Shown here piece by piece: positions 9,018 through 18,618 of a stretch of DNA of 64,000 bases. A program made the position numbers and the translations under genes. Origin of the DNA: Hyphomicrobiaceae bacterium (lineage in GTDB: Bacteria; Pseudomonadota; Alphaproteobacteria; Rhizobiales; Hyphomicrobiaceae). A model generated the notes under the pieces. That model had not been told where the DNA came from and did not search any database. It was given only the letters and a program-made list of their open reading frames with translations. Numbering within the stretch: position 1 is the stretch's first letter; every line of letters starts with the position of its first letter. Location of the stretch: contig JAGRKV010000051.1 in the NCBI GenBank assembly GCA_020442165.1, positions 62,001 through 126,000 on the forward strand, given 5' to 3'.

Positions 9018-9935
9018 CTACAGTTCGCCGTCCGCGAACCTCGCGATCAGCCAGTGGGCGATGGCGTGGGGGCCCGGCACCCAAATTCCCGCGGGATGCT
9101 TGTGGGCCAGCATCTGGCGGACATCGCCACGGTCCCACCAGGATGCTGATTCGATCTCGGCCGGATCGATGCTCAGAGGGCGGTGGGGTGCATTGGCGAT
9201 GCAGCCGATCATAAGGGAATGCGGAAATGGCCAGGGTTGCGACGCGAGATAGCGGACGCCTTCGACGGTGAGGCCGATCTCTTCCTCCGTCTCGCGGGCG
9301 ACTGCGCTTTCGATCGTTTCGCCTGGCTCGACGAAGCCTGCGAGCGTGGAAACCATGCCATCGGGGAAATGCGGCTGCCGGGCAAGGACGCAGCGATCTC
9401 CGTCGGTCACGAGCATGATGACGACCGGGTCGGTGCGCGGGAATACGTTGTGCCCGCAGGCGGTGCAGACGCGCTTCCAGCCGCCATCGTTGCTTTCCAT
9501 TACCCCGCCGCACCGCCCGCAATAGCGCATTTCATCGTGCCAGTTGACGAGCGCGACAGCGGTTGCCGCGAGTGACAAATCTGCGGCGGGGAGTACGCCC
9601 TGCATAGCCAGCGAGCGGATGTCCACCGCTGGGGCGAGCATGGTGCCGGTAGGATCGCGGCGGGCGGCGTCCTCCGGAGAAAGGGCGAACGCGAAGACGG
9701 CTGCACCGGTTTCCGGTTGCACGCCGAGGAACTGCATCGCTTCGAGGCTGGGTGTCGGGCCGGGCAAATCTGCCAGATGGAAGAGGGCGAGTTGGGCTGC
9801 GGTGCGGTCCGCGTTCGACCGGATCACCACTTTGCCGCCGACTACCACCAGCACGCGGGCCTGTGGCCGGGCGAGCAGGGCTGCCAGATAGTCTGTTTCA
9901 CCTCGCCGCGCGGAACTGCGGTCGAGTGTGGTCAT
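9018..9935 (-). CDS. nudC: NAD(+) diphosphatase / NAD-capped RNA decapping Nudix enzyme
   Basis: A 305-residue NudC. It has the four-cysteine zinc site (YCGRCGG and CTACG), the Nudix box GFVEPGETIESAVARETEEE, and the NudC-specific SQPWPFPHSLM just after it. It cleaves NADH/NAD to NMN and AMP and removes NAD caps from RNA. I place the start at 9935 (MTTLDRSS); the frame extends 13 codons further. It is 68 bp or more upstream of the copper cluster on the same strand, so read-through into that cluster is possible. Confidence 0.95.
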   Translation of the reverse strand: MTTLDRSSARRGETDYLAALLARPQARVLVVVGGKVVIRSNADRTAAQLALFHLADLPGPTPSLEAMQFLGVQPETGAAVFAFALSPEDAARRDPTGTMLAPAVDIRSLAMQGVLPAADLSLAATAVALVNWHDEMRYCGRCGGVMESNDGGWKRVCTACGHNVFPRTDPVVIMLVTDGDRCVLARQPHFPDGMVSTLAGFVEPGETIESAVARETEEEIGLTVEGVRYLASQPWPFPHSLMIGCIANAPHRPLSIDPAEIESASWWDRGDVRQMLAHKHPAGIWVPGPHAIAHWLIARFADGEL

Positions 9936-10068
9936 GGCCGATAGGGTGGGGGTTTTGCCGGCTGGGGGCTGCATACTGGAAAGGTGCGCTGGGCTTGATC
10001 CTTGAGTTTACGGAACTTTTCACTTTTCTGCTGGTCATGCCAGGGGAAAACGAGCGGTGCCGTTCAGC

Positions 10069-10097
10069 TTGCATCTGCGGGCGGCAGGCGGCATATA
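10069..10097 (+). promoter_or_regulatory. Promoter of the SRP RNA gene
   Basis: TTGCAT (10069-10074) and CATATA (10092-10097) are separated by exactly 17 bp, and the -10 box ends 6 bp before the first paired base of the SRP RNA at 10104. The spacing and position fit a housekeeping sigma-factor promoter. Confidence 0.7.
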
Positions 10098-10103
10098 GCA
10101 GTT

Positions 10104-10190
10104 GGCTGGCGGCGGACGCTTCCCTCGCCAACCGGGTCAGGTCGGGAACGAAGCAGCCCTAACGATCAGGACGCGGGTCGTCCGCCAGCC
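10104..10190 (+). ncRNA. ffs: Signal recognition particle RNA (4.5S, small bacterial type)
   Basis: The conserved Ffh-binding apical hairpin is present: GGTCAGGTC at 10135-10143, a GGAA-type loop, then GAAGCAGCC at 10150-10158. The ends pair as a closing stem, GGCTGGCGG (10104-10112) with CCGCCAGCC (10182-10190). The RNA binds Ffh to target nascent membrane proteins. Its place just upstream of dnaX is the usual one in Alphaproteobacteria. The exact ends are set by the closing stem and could shift by a few bases. Confidence 0.88.
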
Positions 10191-10216
10191 ACTTTATTTC
10201 GCTCACGGGCGCTGAT

Positions 10217-10237
10217 CCGATCGCGGAACGCGATCGG
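10217..10237 (+). other. Perfect 9-bp hairpin between the SRP RNA and dnaX
   Basis: CCGATCGCG and CGCGATCGG flank a GAA loop. There is no T-tract on either strand, so it is not a classical terminator; it could be an RNA processing or termination structure for the SRP RNA or part of the dnaX leader. Confidence 0.5.
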
Positions 10238-10410
10238 GCGCCCTGCGCGGGCGCGGCATTCGCCGGTTCGCCTTGCTCCTGGGTCCTGGTGGGCCAGTCT
10301 GGTTTTGCCAACAGTTCTGCTCCTTATCGCTGGCGTGTTCCGGCGGGGCCGCGTGCCTCCATCGGCGACTTCCATATCGACTCCGCGGCCCAAGCGTCGT
10401 AACTGGCGGT

Positions 10411-12279
10411 ATGGCCAAAAAAGACACGACCAGGACAGGGGATGGCGGCGAGGGCGGCAAGCCTGGCACGGGCAAGCCTTATGTCGTGCTCGCGCGCAAG
10501 TATCGCCCGGCGTCGTTCGAGGACCTGATCGGGCAGTCGGCGATGGTGACGACGCTGAAAAATGCGTTCACGTCGGGCCGCATCGCGCAAGGGTACATGC
10601 TGACGGGTGTGCGTGGCGTCGGCAAGACGACGACGGCGCGCATCCTTGCCCGCGGGCTCAACTACGAGCCGGACGGCCCGACCACCGATATGCCGACTCT
10701 AGGCCCGCACTGCGCGGAGATCATGGAGAGCCGGCACCCGGATGTGATCGAGATGGACGCAGCATCCAACACCGGCGTCGACAACATCCGCGAGATCATC
10801 GAAAGCGCACGCTACAAGCCGCTGGTGGCGCGCTACAAGGTATTCATCATCGACGAGGTTCACATGCTGTCGAAGGGCGCGTTCAACGCGCTTCTGAAGA
10901 CGCTGGAGGAACCTCCTGAGCATGTGAAGTTCATCTTCGCGACGACGGAGATCCGCAAGGTTCCGGTGACGGTGTTGTCGCGGTGCCAGCGGTTTGACCT
11001 GCGCCGGGTCGACGTGCCGGAGCTTACTGCACATTTCAAGTCGATCGTCGCCAAGGAAGGTGCCACAGCCGATGATGACGCATTGGCGTTGATTTCGCGC
11101 GCGGCGGGCGGATCGGTGCGAGATGGGCTTTCGATCCTCGATCAGGCGATTGCCATGGGGCAGGGCAACGTCACCGAGGTTTCCGTCCGTGCAATGCTCG
11201 GACTTGCCGATCGCGGGCGGCTTTTCGATCTGTTGGAATTGCTCTTCGCCGGCAAGGCGGGGCCCGCGCTTTCGGCCTTCGCCGCACTTATCCACGATGG
11301 TGCCGATGCAAGCCAATTGATGGGTGACCTCGCCGAGGCAGTTCACATCGCCACGCGCATCAAGGCTGTGGGTGGCGAGGCCGGCATGGAGGGCCTGTCG
11401 GCTGAAGAACGGCGCCGGGCCGGGCATCTGGCGCAATCGCTTTCAGTGCCGCTGCTGACGCGAGCCTGGCAGATGCTGCTGAAGGGGTTCGACGAGGTCG
11501 CGCGGGCGCCCAATCCATCGGCTGCGGCAGAGATGGTGCTCATCCGTATTTGTTACACGGCCGACCTGCCTACGCCCGATGAGATCATCCGCACGCTCGG
11601 TGGTGGCGGTGTGCTTGTGCGGCGTGGTGCTCCCGCCGGTGGTGGGCGTTCGGGTGCGCCGCGCGAGGAAGCGCGTGCCATGGGCTTGGGAGACGCTCCC
11701 CGGGCAGGCGGCGGTGCGCCGCGTGAGGCGTCGGCGTCGCACGGTCCGCGTCCGGCCGCGCCCGATGATTTCGATTCCGACGACGACCTTAGTGATCGCT
11801 TTGATGAAGAAGCTGCTGCTGCCGACGTCAGCGACTATTTCGAGGGTGCCGAGCCTATGCAGCCCGTGCAGGGTGGGCTTGCCGATCCGTCGAGCTTTGG
11901 AGCTGTCGTGGCGCTTGCCAAGCAGCACCGCGAGGCGCGCCTTTCACTTCACCTGGAAGAGCATGTCAGCCTGGTCAAGTTTGACCGCGTGGCCGGTGCC
12001 ATTGATTTCTACCTGCTCGAAGGGGCGCCCAAGGAGCTTGCCAACGAGTTGCGCGAGAAGCTCAACCGCTGGACGGGAAGGCGGTGGGTGGTGATGCTCT
12101 CGAAGACGCCCGGCGAGCGACCGATTGGAGAAGTCAAGCGCGAGCAGATCGCGGCGGAAATACAATCGCTATCCGCGCATCCGGCGGTTAAGGCCGTGCT
12201 CGAAGCCTTTCCCGATGCCTCGATCGACGAGGTGCGGCGCATTGCGCGTGAGGACAATGACGACAGCGCCACCGGGTAA
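10411..12279 (+). CDS. dnaX: DNA polymerase III subunits gamma and tau
   Basis: The clamp-loader ATPase. From the ATG at 10411 it has 622 residues: Walker A GVRGVGKTT (about 66-74), Walker B in IIDEVHML, sensor region ATTEIRKVP, then a linker rich in Gly, Arg and acidic residues and the C-terminal polymerase-binding part. The zinc module keeps only the last cysteine (GPHC), as is usual in this class. The frame extends to 10273, but those 46 residues are unlike DnaX. No AAAAAAG slippery heptamer is apparent. A 213-bp gap with no gene separates it from ybaB. Confidence 0.96.
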   Translation: MAKKDTTRTGDGGEGGKPGTGKPYVVLARKYRPASFEDLIGQSAMVTTLKNAFTSGRIAQGYMLTGVRGVGKTTTARILARGLNYEPDGPTTDMPTLGPHCAEIMESRHPDVIEMDAASNTGVDNIREIIESARYKPLVARYKVFIIDEVHMLSKGAFNALLKTLEEPPEHVKFIFATTEIRKVPVTVLSRCQRFDLRRVDVPELTAHFKSIVAKEGATADDDALALISRAAGGSVRDGLSILDQAIAMGQGNVTEVSVRAMLGLADRGRLFDLLELLFAGKAGPALSAFAALIHDGADASQLMGDLAEAVHIATRIKAVGGEAGMEGLSAEERRRAGHLAQSLSVPLLTRAWQMLLKGFDEVARAPNPSAAAEMVLIRICYTADLPTPDEIIRTLGGGGVLVRRGAPAGGGRSGAPREEARAMGLGDAPRAGGGAPREASASHGPRPAAPDDFDSDDDLSDRFDEEAAAADVSDYFEGAEPMQPVQGGLADPSSFGAVVALAKQHREARLSLHLEEHVSLVKFDRVAGAIDFYLLEGAPKELANELREKLNRWTGRRWVVMLSKTPGERPIGEVKREQIAAEIQSLSAHPAVKAVLEAFPDASIDEVRRIAREDNDDSATG

Positions 12280-12492
12280 TAACCACTCCGATCCCGCTGG
12301 TCCGGCATCGGGCGCTCGCTGCCATCGGCGCGGCAATTTATTGGCGTCATGCAGGCTTCAATGTGGCTGAACATGCTTTGGTCAAAGTCTTCGTCGCCAT
12401 CGGTGTGAAGGTACGTGGAACCATAAATGCGCACTCCACGGTTCGTGGTCCTGCGGTAGATTAATCAGTCAGCGATTCCTAAAGGTGCAAGC

Positions 12493-12813
12493 ATGAAAGA
12501 TCTGATGGGCATGATGAAGCAGGTGCGCGAGATGCAAACGCGCATGCAGCAGATGCAGGAGGAGCTGGAGAGCGCGGAGGTCGCGGGGCAGTCGGGCGGC
12601 GGACTCGTGGCGGTCATCCTCAATGGCAAAGGCGACTTGAAGAAACTGCGGATCGATCCTTCGCTGATGAAGCCGGAGGAGACTGAGATTCTGGAGGATC
12701 TCATCGTTGCCGCGATGCAGGACGCCAAGGGCCGGGTCGAGGCGGCGATGCAGGAAAAGATGCAGGCGGTGACAGGCGGACTGCCGATCCCACCGGGTTT
12801 GAAATTGTTCTGA
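12493..12813 (+). CDS. YbaB/EbfC family nucleoid-associated protein
   Basis: A 106-residue dimeric DNA-binding protein. The N-terminal helix [20 protein letters not shown], the central strands ([20 protein letters not shown]) and the end [11 protein letters not shown] are all characteristic. It follows dnaX and precedes recR, the widespread dnaX-ybaB-recR order, although a DUF2585 gene is inserted before recR here. AAAGGTG at 12481-12487 serves as ribosome-binding site. Confidence 0.96.
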   Translation: MKDLMGMMKQVREMQTRMQQMQEELESAEVAGQSGGGLVAVILNGKGDLKKLRIDPSLMKPEETEILEDLIVAAMQDAKGRVEAAMQEKMQAVTGGLPIPPGLKLF

Positions 12814-12871
12814 TGAGGCGATCCATGTCCGCGAGTAGCCGCGCCCCCCATACCATGCACACGGGAGCCAT

Positions 12872-13480
12872 ATGCCTATGAAAAGTGCGCAGACGGGTGC
12901 GAGCGACGGTGCTCCGATCGGGGATGCCAGAGCGCGGTGGTTGTTCCTTGCCGGGGTGATCGTTCTGATGCAGGCGATCACCCTGCTCGCAATGGGGCGG
13001 CTGGCGTTTTGCAAGTGCGGATACGTCAAGCTTTGGCACGGCGTTGTGCAGAGTTCAGAGAACTCACAGCATCTCACGGACTGGTACACGTTCTCCCACG
13101 TCCTGCATGGTCTCATCTTCTATGCGGTGCTGCGCTATCTGTTGCCCAATGCGTCGTGGGCAGCGCGGCTTGCGCTGGCGGTCGCGCTGGAGGCGGGCTG
13201 GGAGATCGTCGAAAATACCGACATGATTATCAATCGATACCGCAGCGTGACGATCTCCTTGGACTATTACGGCGACAGCGTCGTCAACTCCGTGATGGAT
13301 ACTCTGGCAATGGTGTTCGGCTTCGCGCTGGCATCGTCACTGCCTGTTTCCGCCAGCGTCGGGCTCGGCATTGCGTCGGAGATCTTCATGGCGGTGATGA
13401 TCCGCGACAATCTTACGCTCAATGTGCTCATGCTGGTCTGGCCTGTGGATGCTGTGGCGCGCTGGCAGGGCGGCGGCTGA
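12872..13480 (+). CDS. DUF2585 (UPF0314) family membrane protein
   Basis: A 202-residue protein with about four to five membrane segments and the family stretches [48 protein letters not shown] and [11 protein letters not shown]. Function is unknown; the family is largely restricted to Alphaproteobacteria and often lies near recR, as here. Start ATG at 12872, with a second one two codons later. Confidence 0.9.
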   Translation: MPMKSAQTGASDGAPIGDARARWLFLAGVIVLMQAITLLAMGRLAFCKCGYVKLWHGVVQSSENSQHLTDWYTFSHVLHGLIFYAVLRYLLPNASWAARLALAVALEAGWEIVENTDMIINRYRSVTISLDYYGDSVVNSVMDTLAMVFGFALASSLPVSASVGLGIASEIFMAVMIRDNLTLNVLMLVWPVDAVARWQGGG

Positions 13481-13553
13481 AGCAGTCAAAGCGGAGCGGC
13501 AACGGCAATGCTGCCGGCGCCAGAAATACGGGCGGGGGACAACCAAAGAGCGC

Positions 13554-14159
13554 ATGTCGAAGAAGATTGCCGGGCCTGAGATCGAACGGATGGTGCAGCT
13601 GCTGGCACGACTGCCCGGGCTTGGGCCGCGTTCGGCACGCAAGGCGGCGCTGGCACTCATCAAGCGGCGCGAGGAACTGCTTGCGCCGCTTGCTGCAGCG
13701 CTTGGCGATGCGCTTGAGAAAATCGTCGTCTGTGGAGAGTGCGGCAACGTCGATACGCTTTCGCCATGCTCGATATGCGCAGACCAGCGCCGGGATCGCA
13801 CGATGATCGTCGTTGTCGAGGAGGTTGGCGATTTGTGGGCGCTGGAGCGTGCACGGGTCGTCAATTCGCTCTACCACGTTCTGGGGGGGCATCTGTCTCC
13901 GCTCGATGGGATCGGCCCTGACCGGCTCAACATATCGGGGTTGGTCGAGCGCGCGGGCAACGGCGAAGTGAAGGAGGTGCTGCTTGCGCTCAATGCCACG
14001 GTCGAGGGGCAATCGACAGCTCACTATCTGACCGAGCAGCTTGCCGGGACCGGTGTGGAGGTTTCGCGACTGGCGCAGGGTGTGCCGATCGGCGGCGAGC
14101 TCGATTATCTTGACGAGGGCACCCTGGCCGCTGCCTTTCGTTCAAGGAAGCGTGTCTAG
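13554..14159 (+). CDS. recR: Recombination mediator RecR
   Basis: A 201-residue RecFOR-pathway protein. It has a helix-hairpin-helix ([17 protein letters not shown]), a four-cysteine zinc finger (CGECGN and CSICAD), and a Toprim domain ([28 protein letters not shown]). It helps load RecA at gaps. The start at 13554 is chosen because the family begins here; upstream in-frame residues overlap the DUF2585 gene in another frame. Confidence 0.96.
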   Translation: MSKKIAGPEIERMVQLLARLPGLGPRSARKAALALIKRREELLAPLAAALGDALEKIVVCGECGNVDTLSPCSICADQRRDRTMIVVVEEVGDLWALERARVVNSLYHVLGGHLSPLDGIGPDRLNISGLVERAGNGEVKEVLLALNATVEGQSTAHYLTEQLAGTGVEVSRLAQGVPIGGELDYLDEGTLAAAFRSRKRV

Positions 14160-14302
14160 AGTGGCGACCGGAACGCGACATTCTTCGGCGTGTGGATGTT
14201 GCCATTGCCGCGGCAGTGCCGAAAGCTGCCTAGAAGATAGTTGGCCGGAAACAATGACGAAGGCAGTGTGGCAGTGGGGTCGCCGTGACGTGATGGCAAG
14301 GC

Positions 14303-15667
14303 ATGGATAGGCAACCGCGCCGGCAGCGCCAAGCTCGCGTCAAGCCCAAGTTCGTGGATGGCTCGCTGCTGAGGCACATCCTCGTCATGACGGGGACGGG
14401 CGCCGTCGGCTTGATGGCGATCTTCCTGGGCGACCTCGCCAACATCTTCTTCCTGGGACGGCTCGGCGATGAAGCCGTGGTTGCGGCGGTCGGCTATGCG
14501 AGCTCCATCCAGTTTCTGACAATCTCGATTGGAATCGGGCTCGCCATCGCTGCCACATCGCTGGTGTCGCCAGCGCTGGGTGCGGGGTTGCGCGGGCGCG
14601 CGCGGCGGCTGTCCGTCAATGCGCATGTGTGGACCTTCGTTGTTGCGTCGGTGCTCGCTGCGGCGGTGTGGCTGTCGGTTGAACCATTGCTGCGCGTGAT
14701 GGGCGCGTCAGGGCGCACACTGGAGCTTGGTGCGTCCTATCTGTCGATCGTGGTGCCGACGTTGCCGCTGCTTTCGCTGGGCATGACTTCATCCGCGGTG
14801 CTGCGTTCCGCTGGTGATGCACAGCGTGCGATGTACGTCACGCTGGCGGCGGCGGTCACCAACACCGCGCTCGATCCGATTTTCATCTTTGGGCTTGGAC
14901 TGGGTATCAAGGGCGCTGCCATCGCCACGGCGCTTTCGCGGATTGCGGTTGTCGTGATCGGTCTTTATGGCGTGCTGATCGTGCATGGTCTTCGTGCGCG
15001 CGTTCGTCCGGATCTACTTCGGGCCGATGCTCTTCCGCTGGCCGTGGTTGCCCTGCCTGCGGTGTTGACGAATGTTGCCACTCCGTTTGCCAATGCCTAC
15101 GTGACCAAGTCGATGGCTGCCTTCGGTGATAGCGCGGTGGCTGGTTGGGCGATCATCGGCCGCATCATGCCGGTGGCATTTGGTGCCATCTATGCGCTTT
15201 CGGGTTCAATAGGCCCCATTGTCGGCCAGAACTACGGGGCAAGGGCCTATCCACGCATGCGCGAGGCGTTCACTCTGTCGCTCGTGGTGACGGCGGCATT
15301 CACGGCGGCGGCGTGGCTGATACTGGTGCTTATGGCGCAGCCTCTGGCTGACGTCTTTCTTGCGACGGGAGACGCGGAACGCCTCATCATTTTATTCTGC
15401 CGCTGGGTCTCGCCGTTGTTTGTATTCCTGGGTGCACTGTTTGTTTCCAATGCCGTATTCAACACGCTGCGCCGGGCACACGTCTCAACCTTTCTCAACT
15501 GGGGACGGGCGACGCTCGGGACGATCCCATTCGTCATGCTTGGTGCCCAGTATGCTGGTCCAGACGGCGTCCTGCTGGGCAATATGGCCGGCGGTATCAT
15601 TTTCGGATTGATTGGTGTGATGCTCGGCTACCGCCTGATCGGCCAGTTGGAGGCCAGTGGGCGCTGA
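14303..15667 (+). CDS. MATE family transporter
   Basis: A 454-residue membrane protein with about twelve hydrophobic segments in two related halves. The first half starts with LAN-FFLGRLGDEAVVAAVGYA and the second contains GSIGPIVGQNYGARAYPRMREA, the paired MATE hallmarks. MATE proteins export drugs or metabolites using Na+ or H+. Neighbouring glycosyltransferases leave open a role in exporting a glycan or lipid-linked product, but nothing in the sequence decides this. Confidence 0.92.
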   Translation: MDRQPRRQRQARVKPKFVDGSLLRHILVMTGTGAVGLMAIFLGDLANIFFLGRLGDEAVVAAVGYASSIQFLTISIGIGLAIAATSLVSPALGAGLRGRARRLSVNAHVWTFVVASVLAAAVWLSVEPLLRVMGASGRTLELGASYLSIVVPTLPLLSLGMTSSAVLRSAGDAQRAMYVTLAAAVTNTALDPIFIFGLGLGIKGAAIATALSRIAVVVIGLYGVLIVHGLRARVRPDLLRADALPLAVVALPAVLTNVATPFANAYVTKSMAAFGDSAVAGWAIIGRIMPVAFGAIYALSGSIGPIVGQNYGARAYPRMREAFTLSLVVTAAFTAAAWLILVLMAQPLADVFLATGDAERLIILFCRWVSPLFVFLGALFVSNAVFNTLRRAHVSTFLNWGRATLGTIPFVMLGAQYAGPDGVLLGNMAGGIIFGLIGVMLGYRLIGQLEASGR

Positions 15668-15856
15668 TGCGAACCTGCGTGGAAGTGCGTTCGCGCTGTG
15701 TGCCTGGGGTTATGCACAGCTTCATGGATGGACGCGGCGACGACTGCCGCGAATCGCCGGAAGAAAAGGCCGATACTTCGATAGCCCGGTCATGTGCGTG
15801 CAGGATTGCCGGATGTGCAATGGCGGGAATGAATTGCGCAGGCGATACGGATTATC

Positions 15857-17035
15857 ATGATGGTTCAGGTAGACGCAGCGCGACAAACAATTGACGCCCG
15901 CAGCGGCGACGCCATGCGGCCCCGGGTGGCGATGGTGGCAGGCTCCGCGCGCACTCTGCTTGGACCGCGCGCAGGTCTCATGCGGTTGTTTGGCGACAAC
16001 GGTTGGGACGTGCTTGGCGTGGCGCCTGGCTTTACGGCCGAACAGGAGTCGGCTCTGGCGGTTCATCGCGTCGCTCCTGCAACCTTCGCATTGGAGCCTA
16101 AGGGGCCGGCGATGTTTTCGGACCGGCGGGTGCGGGGAGAGCTGGCTGCGCTGTTGCGGGCTTGGAAGCCGGATATCATGATTGCCATGAGCGAGCGTAT
16201 CATGGCTCTTGCGGTGATGGCTGCTGCCAAGGCGCGCGTGCCCCGCCGCATCGCACTCGTCAACGGGTTGAGGCCGCGCGGGATGCCCTATGATGCAGTA
16301 GACGATCCAATGAGGGCGTCGCCAAAGCTGCTATCCCGCGCCATGCAGCGTGCGAATGTGGCGATCTTCCACAATCGTGATGATCGCAGGACGCTCGAGC
16401 GTGCAGGGGCGTTGCCATCCGGGCTCGATGTGCATGTCCTGCCGGGATCGGGTGTCGATCTCGTTGCGTTTCCCGCGCAGCCCTTGCCATCGGCGACTGA
16501 TGGTCTTGTGTTCTTGATGATTGCCACGCTCGATCAGTCGCGCGGGGTTCTGGAATATTGCGAGGCGGCGGCGCGTTTGAAGCTGCGCGCACCGCGGGCG
16601 ACGTTTTTGCTTGCCGGGCCAGCGGGCGAAGGCGCGAGCGGGTTGAAGCCCGAAGTGCTGCGGCGCTATGGCGATGCGATCACCTATCTGGGAGCCGTGA
16701 GCGATGTGCGGCCGCTGCTGGCGCAATGCCATGTCTTCGTCTATCCGAGCCACGGCGAGGGCAGACCGGGGAGCATGATGGAGGCGCTTGCTTCAGGGCG
16801 ACCTTCGATCACCACGGATGCACCCGGATGCCGGGACCTCATCGATGATTGTGTAAGCGGCATGCTGGTTGCGCCGCGCGATGCCGTGGCGCTGGAGCGT
16901 GCGATGGAGAGCCTGTTGCGCCGTCCAGATCAGCTCGCATCAATGTCGCGTGCCGCCAGGCTGAAGGCAGAGCGTTGTTTCGACCAACGGCAGGTGCTTG
17001 ATGCCTGGCGAAGGATAGTTGGGATCACCGCGTGA
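15857..17035 (+). CDS. Glycosyltransferase family 4 (GT-B fold)
   Basis: A 392-residue retaining glycosyltransferase. The N-terminal domain opens with a Gly/Ala-rich strand (RVAMVAGSARTLLGPRAG). The C-terminal donor-binding domain has FLMIATLDQSRGVLEYCEAA, the loop PSHGEGRPGSMMEALASGRP, and TTDAPGCRDLI, which are GT4 signatures with the E-x7-E pair. Start could be 15857 or the ATG at 15914. Acceptor and sugar are unknown. Shorter distance relatives act in O-antigen or exopolysaccharide assembly. The 189 bp before it hold no convincing gene. Confidence 0.9.
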   Translation: MMVQVDAARQTIDARSGDAMRPRVAMVAGSARTLLGPRAGLMRLFGDNGWDVLGVAPGFTAEQESALAVHRVAPATFALEPKGPAMFSDRRVRGELAALLRAWKPDIMIAMSERIMALAVMAAAKARVPRRIALVNGLRPRGMPYDAVDDPMRASPKLLSRAMQRANVAIFHNRDDRRTLERAGALPSGLDVHVLPGSGVDLVAFPAQPLPSATDGLVFLMIATLDQSRGVLEYCEAAARLKLRAPRATFLLAGPAGEGASGLKPEVLRRYGDAITYLGAVSDVRPLLAQCHVFVYPSHGEGRPGSMMEALASGRPSITTDAPGCRDLIDDCVSGMLVAPRDAVALERAMESLLRRPDQLASMSRAARLKAERCFDQRQVLDAWRRIVGITA

Positions 17036-17144
17036 GTGGTGGCGCATTGCTGTTTAGCCGAGCTGCGTATGCGCTGCTGTCGTTCCCGGCCCATTGCGCA
17101 CTTTGCAGCCTGGAGGGCGTTCATTTTTTTGGTAATGGGAGCGC

Positions 17145-17174
17145 GCTCAAATTTCTTGTTTTGAGCATGTTTTT
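17145..17174 (+). terminator. Terminator after the GT4 gene
   Basis: GCTCAAA (17145-17151) and TTTGAGC (17160-17166) form a 7-bp stem with an 8-base loop, followed by ATGTTTTT. It lies 110 bp after the GT4 stop in the convergent gap. Confidence 0.65.
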
Positions 17175-17225
17175 CACGCTGAACCGCACCACCCTTCAGC
17201 TAAACATGCCTGAGCCGCAATCGCT

Positions 17226-18455
17226 TCATCTCCCACTTTCATCGTTGGCGTGGCGGACCCATGAGCGGACCTCGCCTTCGGCATCCTTCAAGATATTATT
17301 TTCGACCGCGATGCCGGTCGCCTCGGCGAAATGCGACAGCCACGGATAGCCACTGACAGCAGTCACGATGTGGCCGTCTCCCGAATTCTTGATGTTGATT
17401 GTCGCCAGTCTGAGGTTCAAGGCGCGCGCAGCCTTCACGGCCATGCGGCGCGCCTGCTGGATTTCATTTGGTTCACAAGGCGGGTCTGAGTTTTCGGTGC
17501 GCGGGGGAAGGCGCACGGCCACGGCACTCTGGCCGACGACGAGGACGCACATGCCGTCAGGACCATGTGCGCTATTCGTTTGAGGGTTTCCGGCGGGGGA
17601 GTGTTGTTGTGGTGAGACGTGGGCGGGGCCGGTCATGCGGATGCCGGAGGCAAACAGGGTTTGGCGCAGTGCCGTTGGGTCGGCAAGCAGCGCCATCGCA
17701 TTGGCGGGGTTGAGCGACACCGAGCCCATCAGCTCGAATTGCCTCAGGATGGCAACGGGGCCGGGCTGCTGCATGGGGTCGAAGCGGGGAATGACGATGT
17801 CGAAGTGGCCCATCGGTGAATCATCAATCACCAGGCCGGGCAGCAGCCCATCGAAGGTGAGCGCGACATCGGCGGCGGGGATCAACTCGACGACGTGGCC
17901 GCGCTCCCGGGCCGCCAGCATGATGCGCGTCGTGCCGGGTCCGGCTGGGTCGGCCGCCAACATCGCAATGCGCAAGGACCGCTTGATTGGATCGCGCGAT
18001 GGCAGGTGCTTGTAGGGCTTGTAGGACAGCTTTGGCTGGCGGAACGAGGAGGCAGGATCGACGAACATATCCTCCTGGATTGCCTGGCGGCCCAACAGCA
18101 TGCGATAGGCCATGTTCTCGCGATTGGTGAGCGTGACCTCGATCGGCCAGGTGCGTGTGCCGATGCGCACCTGCGTCAGGATGACATAGCGCGTTTCGCG
18201 TTCGCCATTCGAACTGGTGACGTCGCGCCGGTCGACAACCGGAGCGGAGCATGTGACCTCGATGTCGGTCTTGCCAGCAATCGGGTGGACGTTGAAACGC
18301 ACCAGGGGGGCGGATGCCGGGCCGAAGGGTTCGATATTATGTGCATGCAGGGCGGAGGTGCGCGCACCGGTATCGACCTTTGCCTTGATGGCAGGCAGGC
18401 CGAGGCCGGGCAGAGCAACCCATTCCTCCCAGCCAATAATGAATGGTGCCGGCAT
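17226..18455 (-). CDS. RimB-like retropepsin-type protease domain fused to a RimK-like domain without its ATP-grasp core
   Basis: 409 residues in two parts. Residues 1-150 match the 'ATP-dependent zinc protease'/RimB family (PF05618): VDTGARTSALHA with the catalytic-type DTGA at 28-31, and LLGRQAI at 121-126. Residues 160-280 match the N-terminal domain of RimK glutamate ligase (LRIAMLAAD, HFDIVIPRFDP, ILRQFELMGSVSLNP). At 281-301 the ligase's central ATP-binding segment is replaced by a short polar linker; then RimK-like sequence resumes (CVLVVGQSAVAV, KAARALNL) but the Mg-binding MEVN is VTAV here. The protease part looks intact, while the ligase part should not bind ATP. Convergent with the GT4 gene. 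No rpsF lies nearby. Confidence 0.82.
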   Translation of the reverse strand: MPAPFIIGWEEWVALPGLGLPAIKAKVDTGARTSALHAHNIEPFGPASAPLVRFNVHPIAGKTDIEVTCSAPVVDRRDVTSSNGERETRYVILTQVRIGTRTWPIEVTLTNRENMAYRMLLGRQAIQEDMFVDPASSFRQPKLSYKPYKHLPSRDPIKRSLRIAMLAADPAGPGTTRIMLAARERGHVVELIPAADVALTFDGLLPGLVIDDSPMGHFDIVIPRFDPMQQPGPVAILRQFELMGSVSLNPANAMALLADPTALRQTLFASGIRMTGPAHVSPQQHSPAGNPQTNSAHGPDGMCVLVVGQSAVAVRLPPRTENSDPPCEPNEIQQARRMAVKAARALNLRLATINIKNSGDGHIVTAVSGYPWLSHFAEATGIAVENNILKDAEGEVRSWVRHANDESGR

Positions 18456-18618
18456 TCACCGTTCCCGTCAGGAGACTGTCAACCGAACACGCGTCCCGTT
18501 ACCCTTATGCGGCAAGCGTGCGCGCGTGAACTCTATCATCAGCCACCATGCGTGGCATGGTAAAGATGCCTTGGTCAGGGATCTGACGCGTTATTGGAGA
18601 AGTTTGCTGAGATAGCGG

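Noticed and set aside
10411..12279. Programmed frameshift making a short gamma form of DnaX
   Set aside because: I found no A-AAA-AAG type slippery run with a following hairpin in the gene.
12937..13806. 289-residue plus-strand frame overlapping DUF2585 and recR
   Set aside because: Frame-shifted shadow of two well-supported genes.
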